Below, in pieces: positions 18,619 through 27,428 of a stretch of 43,942 nucleotides of DNA. The notes under the pieces were generated by a model that worked only from the letters and a program-made list of their open reading frames with translations, did not search any database and had not been told where the DNA came from. This DNA comes from Fidelibacterota bacterium (GTDB taxonomy: Bacteria; Fidelibacterota; Marinisomatia; Marinisomatales; UBA1611), in NCBI GenBank assembly GCA_002708715.1, contig PAPB01000035.1, positions 86,285 to 130,226 on the forward strand. The letters are read 5' to 3'. A program made the translations under genes and the position numbers. The first letter of the stretch is position 1; every line of letters begins with the position of its first letter.

Positions 18619-19887
18619 ATGGAATATAAAGATAAAAGACAGACTAGTTTGATGCGTTCATCATTAAAAACTTCAACAATTGAAGGATCGTGGTGGGCCG
18701 TTATGTATGGTATGGTTGAGGCATATTTTTCGGCATTTTTTGAAGTATTAAAATATTCGAGTTTTGAAATATCAATCTTGAATACTTTCCCTTTATTTGT
18801 AGGATCTTGTGTGCAAAACCTAGCCTATAAATTTTATCATTTTTTTCAATCACGCAAAATTTTATTAGTAGGTTTAAAACTACTGCAATGTTTTTTAATT
18901 CCTACTATTTATCTAGTAGGTATCAGATTAAATAATTTTTATATATTTTTGATTTTTATTTGTTTCTATTTTGCAATAGCACTATCCCAACAATCTCCTT
19001 GGACCTCGTGGATGGGCTATTTAGTTCCTAGCAGATTAAGAGGAAGATATTTTGGACATCGTTCACAGATAATAAGGATTGCAATGTTAATATCTTCGCT
19101 ATTTGCTGGGGTTATTTTGAATTCTTTTGAACAAATCAATCCTTTATTTGGTTTTGGTGTAATTTTTTTCATCGGAGTAATAGCAAATTTTGGATCTGCA
19201 TATTATTTATATTTTCAATATGAGCCAGATTATCATGTTGTTCAAGAAAAAGATGAAAAAATTAATCTTAGAGACAAAAAATTTCGATTTATTAAAACAT
19301 TTATTTCATATGACGCCTTATCTGAATTCTCTTTCTCAATATCTGGTCCTTTAATGATGATATATTGGATAAGAGAATTAGATTTTAATTATCTTGAGAT
19401 TGCTTTATTACTTAATGTTAGTCAATTGGTAGGATTATTTAGTATGCGTTATTGGGGAAGAAAGATTGATAAAATTGGCACATATCCTGTTATACGCTGG
19501 AATAGTATGTGGATATGTATTTTTCCTTTACTTTGGATAAATATTTATTTTGCACATGATCTAATTAGGCTACTCTTATCGTTAATCTTAGCATCGTTAG
19601 CTTCACTGTTTTTTAGTGGTAGAGCTTTAGCTATGGATAATAGGTTATATGAACATATGGATGGAAAAAGTATGATTAAATTAACTTCTAGAAGGGTATT
19701 CTATAGAGGGGTAGCTATTTTTATTGGAGGTTTAATTGGTGGGATGGTGTCAGAGATAGATTTATCTCAAAATATGATAATTTTTAAGGATGTAAATACA
19801 GGATTTCATATCGTATTATTTTTATCATTTTTAATTAGGTTCTTTATATGGCTCAAATTTCTTAAGTCTTCTAGGGGGACAGTGTAA
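18619..19887 (+). CDS. Major facilitator superfamily transporter
   Basis: Inner-membrane carrier of 422 residues with about twelve hydrophobic segments. The signature between helices 4 and 5 is 'YLVPSRLRGRYFGHRSQI', a variant of the MFS 'P..RGR.FG' loop seen in a large group of uncharacterised bacterial MFS proteins. The transported compound is unknown. It is divergent from the HAD gene, about 100 bases apart, and convergent with the GT2 gene, so it is probably transcribed alone. No Shine-Dalgarno is visible before its ATG. Confidence 0.8.
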   Translation: MEYKDKRQTSLMRSSLKTSTIEGSWWAVMYGMVEAYFSAFFEVLKYSSFEISILNTFPLFVGSCVQNLAYKFYHFFQSRKILLVGLKLLQCFLIPTIYLVGIRLNNFYIFLIFICFYFAIALSQQSPWTSWMGYLVPSRLRGRYFGHRSQIIRIAMLISSLFAGVILNSFEQINPLFGFGVIFFIGVIANFGSAYYLYFQYEPDYHVVQEKDEKINLRDKKFRFIKTFISYDALSEFSFSISGPLMMIYWIRELDFNYLEIALLLNVSQLVGLFSMRYWGRKIDKIGTYPVIRWNSMWICIFPLLWINIYFAHDLIRLLLSLILASLASLFFSGRALAMDNRLYEHMDGKSMIKLTSRRVFYRGVAIFIGGLIGGMVSEIDLSQNMIIFKDVNTGFHIVLFLSFLIRFFIWLKFLKSSRGTV

Positions 19888-19914
19888 TTAGAGTAATGGA
19901 TAGAAAAACTGATT

Positions 19915-21705
19915 TTAAAATTTATTTTTAATTATTTTGATAGACCAATAATACATTCTTAACAATTTATATATTTTTGAAATAGAGAATAATTTTGATA
20001 ATAAAAATGCTGCATTTTCTATATTTAATTTATTTTTGGATAATTTTAGGTACCTCTCAATACAATAACTAGCTTCATTATATCTTCTATGAGTAAGGAA
20101 AAACATTATTTTATCTTTATATAATTTCCCAATAGTTTTTCTTTCAAAAGTAATATTATCATCATCTAATTTATTTAGTATTAAATCATAACATTTTAAA
20201 ATTTCCATTTGATATAAATAATCAGTCGCTATTTGGCTAGAAATATTTTCTGGATGTAGCCATTTTTTCAAAAGAGGCTCTTTTGAAAGTGTATGCATAA
20301 TTGGTAAATCCATTAATCCATTCAAAAATTCAAAAAGTAAATCTTCAGATCCATAAAGTGGATACCATGCGTTTTTTGATATGTATGAAGTTCTCCATAG
20401 AATACTAGATGTCGTCCAATAAACTTTATAGGGAAATAATGGAAAGATTTTTTCCTTATTTTCATTTGTTACTCCAAGAATTGACATCTCATTATTTGTT
20501 TTGCCAATTATAGTTGTAGCATATGTCATAAGAAATTTTTTATTCTGTTCAAGCGTTTTTACTTGTTCAGATATTTTATTTGGCAAAGGTTCATCATCAG
20601 AGTCTAAAAATTGCAGATATTCTCCTGAAGAATTATCCATGCCTATTTTTCTTGCAATCCCTGGTCCCGCATTATGGTTAGTTTTTATTATTTTCCAATT
20701 ACCTGAGAACTTTTCTAATCCTTTTTGAATGGTGTTCTTTAAATTTTTTTCTGAATGATCATCTACAAAAATTAATTCCTGATTTTCATATGTTTGATTT
20801 ACAATAGCATCTATTGTATTAACTAATCTTTTCTTTCGATTAAAACATGGGATAATTGTAGAGACAAGAGGAATACTATGTTCTATAATCGTATTTTTTT
20901 CTGATAATATAGAATATTTAGGTTCTTCAAGATAAACTTTCTTACCCCAATTAATATCTTTCAGATAAGCATTTCCTTTATACCCACGCCATTTTTTTTT
21001 AAAATAATGTTTTTCTTTATTTACTGTTTTTGTTATCCAATTACTATCTAGTTGATCATGGCTAGATGAATATTGATGTCTAACTTCAGCGCCTTTAATT
21101 AATAGAGGCACTTTTCCTGGTGCAGGAAAACGGAAAGGTGGAACTCCTCTAATATGAAATAATTGTTGATTTAAAAAATCATCATCTTGATACCATAAAA
21201 AATATTGAGGGTCAAAATTTTGTTTTAAATCTATTCTTCTAAACATAAAACACCAGCCAGTATATCCTAACCTATTATATTGTTTATAATCATCAAAATT
21301 ATCCTTTTGATAAGGAACTGCAGGGAGTGCAAAAGATGGGACATTTCTGGTTTCGTCTTGTTGGGAATATGGGCTAACTACACCAATCCAATCATGATTT
21401 TTTAAAGCATCAATTAAATTTTCTATACAATTTTTAGAAAAAATTAGATCGTTATTCGCGATACAAATAAATTCACCAGAAGAAGACTGTACCCCCTGAT
21501 TCCATGCAGCAGTAACACCCAGGTTTGTTTTATTATTAATAATTTTAATATCTTTAAAATTATTCTGTATCCATTTAACGCTATCATCAGTGCTTCCATT
21601 ATCTATAATAATAATTTCTGTTGATTGAACATTTGACAACGAATATAAGCATTCTTTGGTCAGTTCTAATCTATTCCATATTGGGATTATAATTGATGTA
21701 AGAAT
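19915..21705 (-). CDS. Tandem two-domain GT2 glycosyltransferase; start codon unclear
   Basis: Protein with two GT-A (GT2) domains. In domain 1, 'EIIIIDNGSTDDS' is followed by 'NNDLIF' as the metal-binding acidic motif. Domain 2 (from about residue 255 of the TTG-started form) opens 'VSTIIPCFNRKKRL' and has 'DDHS' and 'LDSDDEP'. The first canonical start is a TTG at 21639, but it would remove the first beta strand and helix of domain 1. The frame upstream of that TTG encodes 'ILTSIIIPIW' and then 'NRLELTKECLYSL', which is exactly the expected GT2 N-terminus. That extension runs to a TAA at 21727-21729 with no ATG, GTG or TTG; ATT codons at 21703-21705 and 21706-21708 are the only plausible starts. 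I give the longer form. Acceptor and donor sugars are unknown. The C-terminal ~150 residues are helical. Confidence 0.75.
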   Translation of the reverse strand: MLTSIIIPIWNRLELTKECLYSLSNVQSTEIIIIDNGSTDDSVKWIQNNFKDIKIINNKTNLGVTAAWNQGVQSSSGEFICIANNDLIFSKNCIENLIDALKNHDWIGVVSPYSQQDETRNVPSFALPAVPYQKDNFDDYKQYNRLGYTGWCFMFRRIDLKQNFDPQYFLWYQDDDFLNQQLFHIRGVPPFRFPAPGKVPLLIKGAEVRHQYSSSHDQLDSNWITKTVNKEKHYFKKKWRGYKGNAYLKDINWGKKVYLEEPKYSILSEKNTIIEHSIPLVSTIIPCFNRKKRLVNTIDAIVNQTYENQELIFVDDHSEKNLKNTIQKGLEKFSGNWKIIKTNHNAGPGIARKIGMDNSSGEYLQFLDSDDEPLPNKISEQVKTLEQNKKFLMTYATTIIGKTNNEMSILGVTNENKEKIFPLFPYKVYWTTSSILWRTSYISKNAWYPLYGSEDLLFEFLNGLMDLPIMHTLSKEPLLKKWLHPENISSQIATDYLYQMEILKCYDLILNKLDDDNITFERKTIGKLYKDKIMFFLTHRRYNEASYCIERYLKLSKNKLNIENAAFLLSKLFSISKIYKLLRMYYWSIKIIKNKF

Positions 21706-21905
21706 AATATTAGATTTTTTGTTTGTTTAAAAAAGTATAAAAACTTAACAGTATTAAAATAATAATATAAATTATAAAAAGATAAATCAACTTATATGCT
21801 TATATAAAATAAATTAAATGTTTTTGTTGTAATACCAATATTTTTTTATTCTGATATTTGGAATATGTTTATCCATATTTCTGTGTTTAAATATTAACAA
21901 ATCAA

Positions 21906-22193
21906 TTAATAATAATTCTCAATGACGTTTATTAATTGGTTGACTTTATTTTTTAGAGTATCGACCTCCTTATTAATAGTATTATCTGTTTGTTGACATT
22001 GCTTATGGTGTAGCTCTTGTAAATCCATAGTAGTTTCGATTGCTCCCCATATAGTTTCTATTTGTTTTTTGTTTTTTTTTATCATTTCTAAGTTTATATC
22101 ACAAGAGGGTTCTTGCTGAGTTGATGAACTTAGGACTAGAAATGCAAAACAAAATATACCCCCTGTTACGAAACCTTGCATATATGACTGCAT
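21906..22193 (-). CDS. Small membrane-anchored coiled-coil protein, unknown
   Basis: 95 residues: one N-terminal hydrophobic segment ('GGIFCFAFLVLSSS', about 11-24), then a polar helical region with heptad-like spacing in the last 45 residues ('NKEVDTLKNKVNQLINVIENY'), probably a coiled coil. I recognise no family. AGGAGAT lies just upstream of the ATG (minus strand of 22198-22204), a good Shine-Dalgarno and rare in this window, which supports expression. It sits between the GT2 and LysE genes on the same strand. Confidence 0.55.
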   Translation of the reverse strand: MQSYMQGFVTGGIFCFAFLVLSSSTQQEPSCDINLEMIKKNKKQIETIWGAIETTMDLQELHHKQCQQTDNTINKEVDTLKNKVNQLINVIENYY

Positions 22194-22252
22194 AAATATC
22201 TCCTAGAATTATTTAATTTTATAAATCTAATGATAGCACTAGATAAAACATC

Positions 22253-22858
22253 TTACGTATTTATTATTAATAAAATTGCTAAAATAAGAAGGATTATCCC
22301 AATTAAGCGATCAATAATAACTGCTTTTGCTTTCATTTTTTCTAAAATAGTAGTTCCGGCTAAAAGTGTGGCTACAAAAACATACCAAGTAGTATCTATT
22401 ACACCTGCTAAACTTGCGATAATTAAACGTCCAAGATTTGTTATTTCGGGATTTATGAATTGACTAAAAACTGCAGTTAAAAAAACAAGAATCTTAGGAT
22501 TGAGAAAAGCAATAATAAAGCCTTCGAAGAATCCTTTATGGCTACTATTTTCATGTATACTAGGTAAATCTAATTGTTTAGTAAGGATCATATTATAAGC
22601 CAGCCATATTAAAAATAAAATACCAGACCATTGTAATAAATTGAAAATATTTTCATTTGCAATCAGTAATGATGATAAACCCATTACTGCAATAAAAGCA
22701 TATATCCCTAATCCAATGCCATGTCCTAATGCTGTCATTACACCTTGCCTTTTACCCCCAGAAATGGTGTTTCTTAAAACGACTATTAAACTAGGGCCTG
22801 GTGATATAGCTCCCATAGCGCAAACAATTGATATCCCGATGAGTGATTTTAATTCCAA
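22253..22858 (-). CDS. LysE/RhtB-family amino-acid exporter
   Basis: Inner-membrane exporter of 201 residues, the usual LysE/RhtB length, with about six hydrophobic segments. The N-terminal family signature is 'SPGPSLIVVLRNTISGGKRQGV', split around residues 19-40, followed by 'ALGHGIGLGIYAF'. Members export amino acids or related metabolites; the substrate here is unknown. Its start overlaps the end of the radical SAM gene by 10 bases, which suggests they share a transcript although no functional link is obvious. Confidence 0.87.
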   Translation of the reverse strand: MELKSLIGISIVCAMGAISPGPSLIVVLRNTISGGKRQGVMTALGHGIGLGIYAFIAVMGLSSLLIANENIFNLLQWSGILFLIWLAYNMILTKQLDLPSIHENSSHKGFFEGFIIAFLNPKILVFLTAVFSQFINPEITNLGRLIIASLAGVIDTTWYVFVATLLAGTTILEKMKAKAVIIDRLIGIILLILAILLIINT

Positions 22859-24186
22859 ATTGATTTAATTTGGTCAGATAATAAGGCGTATATTTTTTCC
22901 CAGCGTAAGTAATATTTTCTATATGAGTACGATACTAATCCTTCGACATCTTTTTTATTTAAATTTTTATTTTTTATTACATAATTAAATTGATTGTAAT
23001 TATTAAAATCTTTATTCAGTAATGCATTTTCTTTATTTAATTGATCATAAAATTTTGTACCTGGGTATGGTGTTGATACAGAAAATCGTGCAACAAAAAT
23101 ATTTTGATTAATTGCGAATTCTATCATATTCTTTACTGATTGAATTGAATCTCCTTCTAAGCCAATAATAAAAAAGCCAATGACTTTTATTCCCAGTTGA
23201 TTACAATAATTAATTACTTTATTTTGGTGATTTAGCTCAGAAAGCTTCCGTTTATTTTTTTTTGCGATATCAGGGTCGTTTGTTTCTATTCCAATATTGA
23301 TGCTTCGTAAACCTGCTGAATACATTTCTGTTAGATTCTTTTTATTCAATAGATCTGCTCTTGTTTCAATGCCCCAATTAAATGCTATATCTTTTTTCTG
23401 AATTATTTCCGAAAGTAGATATGGAAACTCTTTATTAATACCGAAAATTGGATCTCTAAATAATAATGATTTCATCCCAAAATTATGTTTTAAAAAAATT
23501 ATATCATCAACTAATGCTTCTGGAGACCGAGATCGTACTTGTTTACCTTGACTCGTTGGATATGTACAATAATATCCACAACTATAAGGACATCCTCTGC
23601 TAGCTTGGATTGATAATAAAGGGCTTTGATTTAAAATAGGCTTATATTTAAATGAATTATATGGGAAGGCAGAATAATCAGGAGATGGTAGGTCATCCAT
23701 GTTAATTAAATTTTCAACTTTTATGATACCATCTAATGTATTTATTTTTTCAAATTCATAAAGGAAAAATGCATCAGCTTCACCATCAATGATAAAGTCT
23801 GCATTAGGAAAAAGCGTAGGCATTGTTGAAGGGAATGGTCCAATAAATCCAACTTTTGAATTTTTATAATTTTTCATGAGTTGTCCCGCTAGTAAATTTT
23901 CGTTTTCATAGTCAACAATTGAACCAACTATCAAAAAAATATCATACGAACTTTTTGGTAAATTTTTGTGGTAATAGCTAACCGTAATTCCTTTTTGTTT
24001 TAGTATAGAATAGACATAGACTGAAGTTAAATATGGTAAGTATACTGCACGTGCTCTTAGTCTTTCAAATATTTTTCCACCAATTGAATCGCTAAAACTA
24101 TCACGAGTACCAAAACCACCATTTAGATCTTTATTAATTGATCTAGATCCAAAAAGTTTAGTTGTATCAATAATTGCAATTTTCAT
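22849..24186 (-). CDS. B12-binding-type radical SAM protein with CX3CX3C cluster motif
   Basis: Cytoplasmic enzyme with an N-terminal Rossmann-like region resembling the B12-binding domain (about 1-150, with 'GFIGPFPSTMP' and 'DFIIDGEAD'), then a radical SAM barrel (about 190-400) and a helical tail. The [4Fe-4S] cysteines are C199, C203 and C207 in 'CPYSCGYYC', a CX3CX3C spacing rather than the usual CX3CX2C. I checked the codons at 23566-23592. Later features such as 'GIETNDPDIAKKNKRK' and 'GFFIIGLEGDS' are standard for this clade. No DxHxxG motif is seen, so base-off cobalamin binding of that type is not supported. The group modifies lipids, hopanoids and antibiotics; the substrate here is unknown. 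It lies 15 bases downstream of the SDR gene. Confidence 0.82.
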   Translation of the reverse strand: MKIAIIDTTKLFGSRSINKDLNGGFGTRDSFSDSIGGKIFERLRARAVYLPYLTSVYVYSILKQKGITVSYYHKNLPKSSYDIFLIVGSIVDYENENLLAGQLMKNYKNSKVGFIGPFPSTMPTLFPNADFIIDGEADAFFLYEFEKINTLDGIIKVENLINMDDLPSPDYSAFPYNSFKYKPILNQSPLLSIQASRGCPYSCGYYCTYPTSQGKQVRSRSPEALVDDIIFLKHNFGMKSLLFRDPIFGINKEFPYLLSEIIQKKDIAFNWGIETRADLLNKKNLTEMYSAGLRSINIGIETNDPDIAKKNKRKLSELNHQNKVINYCNQLGIKVIGFFIIGLEGDSIQSVKNMIEFAINQNIFVARFSVSTPYPGTKFYDQLNKENALLNKDFNNYNQFNYVIKNKNLNKKDVEGLVSYSYRKYYLRWEKIYALLSDQIKSIWN

Positions 24187-24201
24187 TATTATAAAAAATT
24201 A

Positions 24202-24993
24202 TTAAATGATTCTGCAGTATAGTTTTTCTGGTAAGTTTTTAAGTATCAACATAACAAATCTCCAATATGATGGTAGATATTTTACACTATATTTAGTTTG
24301 CTGTATTTTATATATTTTTTTTGCAATTTTAGATGGGTGGGAAATCAAAAATTGAGGATATTTAAAATCTTTAATCATTGGAGTATTTACGGGGCCTAGT
24401 TTTATAGTAGAAATCTGAACATTATATGGTAATAAAGCGATTCTTTTTCCTTCCATGAATGTATTTAATGCTGATTTGCTCGCTGCATAAATAAAATTCT
24501 CGTTTCTGGCTCTTTCTGCTGCAATGGAACTTATAGCGGTTATCCATCCACTTTTTCTGTTTTGAAAATCTTCTGAGATTACATCAATTATATTTATTAC
24601 ACCTAAAAAATTAGTATTTAATAACAATTGTTTATTAGAAAAAGTTGAATCATTATCTAATTGAGAAGCTATGAGTCCAATAAAAGATATCACTCCTATA
24701 GGTTTTTGTTTAATTGAATTATAGAATTTTTCATGGGATGAAAAATTTAATATATCTAATTCTTTAACCATTATCTGAATATCATATTTATTTTTAATTT
24801 GTTCTACAAAATCTTTTAGATCATATTCGATATTTCGGCCTGCTAAAATTAAATTGTAGCCATTTTTAGCATATAATGAAGCTAATGCTTTAGCAATTTT
24901 ACTTTTTGCACCTAATATAAGTATTGAATTACCAAAGGATAGATTTGGTTTTATATCCGTATTTTTTTCATTATTTGATTTATGATTAACCAT
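24202..24993 (-). CDS. Short-chain dehydrogenase/reductase (DprE2-like)
   Basis: NAD(P)-dependent reductase of the SDR superfamily, 263 residues. The Rossmann cofactor loop is 'LGAKSKIAKALA' (about 27-38), with catalytic Ser near 155-156 ('AISSIAA') and YxxxK at Y169-K173. 'GPVNTPM' follows. The overall pattern resembles the decaprenylphosphoryl-ribose/arabinose epimerase reductase subunit (DprE2), but no DprE1-like oxidase is in the window, so this is a resemblance rather than an assignment. The N-terminal 18 residues are polar and may be over-annotated. It probably shares a transcript with the radical SAM and LysE genes downstream. Confidence 0.82.
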   Translation of the reverse strand: MVNHKSNNEKNTDIKPNLSFGNSILILGAKSKIAKALASLYAKNGYNLILAGRNIEYDLKDFVEQIKNKYDIQIMVKELDILNFSSHEKFYNSIKQKPIGVISFIGLIASQLDNDSTFSNKQLLLNTNFLGVINIIDVISEDFQNRKSGWITAISSIAAERARNENFIYAASKSALNTFMEGKRIALLPYNVQISTIKLGPVNTPMIKDFKYPQFLISHPSKIAKKIYKIQQTKYSVKYLPSYWRFVMLILKNLPEKLYCRII

Positions 24994-25167
24994 ATTATAA
25001 TCTACCTATCATAGTATAAACAACAAACTCTACTAATTTGAATATTTATATGGACTATAAACTATTTTTATCCTAAGTGTAGTTATCATTTTATATAATT
25101 ATAGAATAATTATTTTTTTAGAATTCAGATCAATTAAATTTAATCAAAGTAAATACTTCTATTAGTC

Positions 25168-27420
25168 ATGCCTAAAATTGTGAGTGTAGATATTTCTATT
25201 AATTTGAAGAAAATAATATATATATATCTTTTTTTATTTTTTAATAACTTAGTTTTTTCTCAAAGCTCTCATAGAATAAGTGGATATGTATTTGATGCTA
25301 TCACAAATGAACCATTGGTTGGCGCAAATATTATGGTAAAAAATGAAATTGTTGGATCTGTTAGTACTAAAAGCGGGTCTTTCACTATTGAATGGGATGG
25401 ATCTTATCCAGTAACTATTATGAGTTCATTTATTGGGTATGCGGAACAAGAAATTGAAATTGGTGATCCAATGGATATAATAGTTTTTCGTCTTGAATCT
25501 ACAGTGATAGATGCTGAGAGCGTTAATATTACAAGAAAGCGTCGAATATTTGATAATCAAATATCAAGTGGTGTTGAGATAATTTCTACTCAGGATAGTG
25601 AAAAACGTGGAATACGTGATGTAAGTGAGATACTTCAGGAAATGAAATCTGTAGCGATAACCTCTACAAATTGGGGTAAACAAAATGTCAATATTCGTGG
25701 TAGTAATGCTAATGAAGTAGCGGTTTATTTAGATGGTGTAAAATTAAATAGTTCACTTGATGGAGTTGCGAATTTAGCATTTATAGATATGACTGCTTTA
25801 GAAGATATCGAAGTAATCAAAGGTGGGAATAGTATCTTATTTGGACCCGGAAATTTCGGTGGTGTTATTTTATTAAATTCAAAAATAACCAAAAAAAATA
25901 GTATAAAAGTTAATCATACATTTGGAATTACAGATGATAGCGATCAAGATTTAGGAGGCATGCTTACTTTAAATATTGGTGTTACAACTTTTGGAGTAAA
26001 TTATTCTGAAAAATCAAGGATGTATGATGGACGCACAATGCATACATCTCAATATAGTAATAATGCTTTAAGTATTGATTTTTCTTCATTTAATGTAATT
26101 GCAAGGAGGCTAAACATAGAAAATAGTATAACCTATCCATCTGGATTTAATTTATCTACAGATAATATGTTAGTTGATCGTTTTGATATAAATATTCGTT
26201 CACCGTTAATTGGGAATTGGTATATCCATGGTGGTAATAAAAATTGGAGATGGAAAGATAATTTTTTTTCTAATATTAAAAGAGATATAAAGGATGCGTC
26301 AACTTCAATAAAAATTGGTAAGGAAATAGTTTTTAATAGACTAAGTGGAAAATTCCATTATGAGGTAGAGTCAGATATTTATCAATTCATACAAAATATT
26401 TCAGATTCATATTCAAAAGAGACTTGGGAGGATAGAGGTGAGCTAGTACGTGATGATTATGGATATGCAGGTGTATTAAAATTTACTGTGAACCCAGAGG
26501 TCGAAGAAATAGATATGATGCGTTTGGAAGCAGGAATACGAAATAGCAAGAGTTACTATAAACATAATCAAGATATAGTATATTATGATAATTCCTTAAT
26601 GATTGAGGATACAAATTATAATCTCAAAAATCAAAAATCTTTATATGCTTTTAAATTAGGATCATTTTTAAAAGGGAAAATGATAGATTCCAATTATGAA
26701 TTGTTCTTTAATCAGGGCTTTAATTATAGACCTCCTACTTTAAATGATCAATTATTATGGAAAACATCGCGTACATTAAATGATCAAATAAATTTTGATA
26801 AAGAGAGTCTTGATCAAGAATATGTAACAACAACAGAGTTGAGTTTGAATATTTTTCGTAAATATAATAATAATTCATTGAATTCATTTGAAATTGGGAC
26901 TGCAGTATTTCGCAACTCTTATCTTGAAAAGATATTTTATGTGCAGCTTGAAGAAAATCTTATTGCACCTTTCAATAGAAGTCAAGCATGGATAAATGGT
27001 GCAGAGGCTAGTTTGAAATGGAGTGCTTTTAATAATTTATTAAAAGGTATTTCTAGTTTTACTTTGCTTTCTTTAAGTGAAGAAAAAATTTTTCCAAATA
27101 AGCCTCGATCTCAGGGAAGTACTAATATTATGATTGATTGGAAATCATTTTTGGTGAGTATCAGTTATTTATATCAAGGAGAACAGAATTATTTAATAAA
27201 TGGAATTAGTCTGAAAAAATATAAAAAAATGACTAATACTAATTTAAGTATATCCTATAAACATACTTTTTGGAAATTAGATGTAACTGCTACTTATATT
27301 ATTAGAAATATATTTTCAGATAAAATAACAATTATAAATAGTCCAGATTTTCAGAATATTGATTTCAATTATTATGATTCTCATCGAAAATTATTTACAA
27401 TAACAATTATGCCTAAATAG
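25168..27420 (+). CDS. TonB-dependent outer-membrane receptor with carboxypeptidase-regulatory-like domain
   Basis: Outer-membrane receptor for energised uptake. A signal peptide ending near 'LVFS' leads into a CarboxypepD_reg-like beta domain (about 33-115, 'ISGYVFDAITNEPLVGANI'). A plug domain follows (about 130-235, with 'VNIRGSNANEVAVYLDGV' and 'DIEVIKGGNSILFGPG'), then a barrel of about 500 residues. At 750 aa it is smaller than SusC proteins. The ATG at 25168 leaves a 12-residue polar stretch before the leader; a TTG at 25204 would give a more typical signal peptide ('KKIIYIYLFLFF'), so the start is uncertain. The substrate is unknown. The beta-helix lipoprotein follows after 8 bases. 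Confidence 0.87.
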   Translation: MPKIVSVDISINLKKIIYIYLFLFFNNLVFSQSSHRISGYVFDAITNEPLVGANIMVKNEIVGSVSTKSGSFTIEWDGSYPVTIMSSFIGYAEQEIEIGDPMDIIVFRLESTVIDAESVNITRKRRIFDNQISSGVEIISTQDSEKRGIRDVSEILQEMKSVAITSTNWGKQNVNIRGSNANEVAVYLDGVKLNSSLDGVANLAFIDMTALEDIEVIKGGNSILFGPGNFGGVILLNSKITKKNSIKVNHTFGITDDSDQDLGGMLTLNIGVTTFGVNYSEKSRMYDGRTMHTSQYSNNALSIDFSSFNVIARRLNIENSITYPSGFNLSTDNMLVDRFDINIRSPLIGNWYIHGGNKNWRWKDNFFSNIKRDIKDASTSIKIGKEIVFNRLSGKFHYEVESDIYQFIQNISDSYSKETWEDRGELVRDDYGYAGVLKFTVNPEVEEIDMMRLEAGIRNSKSYYKHNQDIVYYDNSLMIEDTNYNLKNQKSLYAFKLGSFLKGKMIDSNYELFFNQGFNYRPPTLNDQLLWKTSRTLNDQINFDKESLDQEYVTTTELSLNIFRKYNNNSLNSFEIGTAVFRNSYLEKIFYVQLEENLIAPFNRSQAWINGAEASLKWSAFNNLLKGISSFTLLSLSEEKIFPNKPRSQGSTNIMIDWKSFLVSISYLYQGEQNYLINGISLKKYKKMTNTNLSISYKHTFWKLDVTATYIIRNIFSDKITIINSPDFQNIDFNYYDSHRKLFTITIMPK

Positions 27421-27428
27421 GAGAGATC

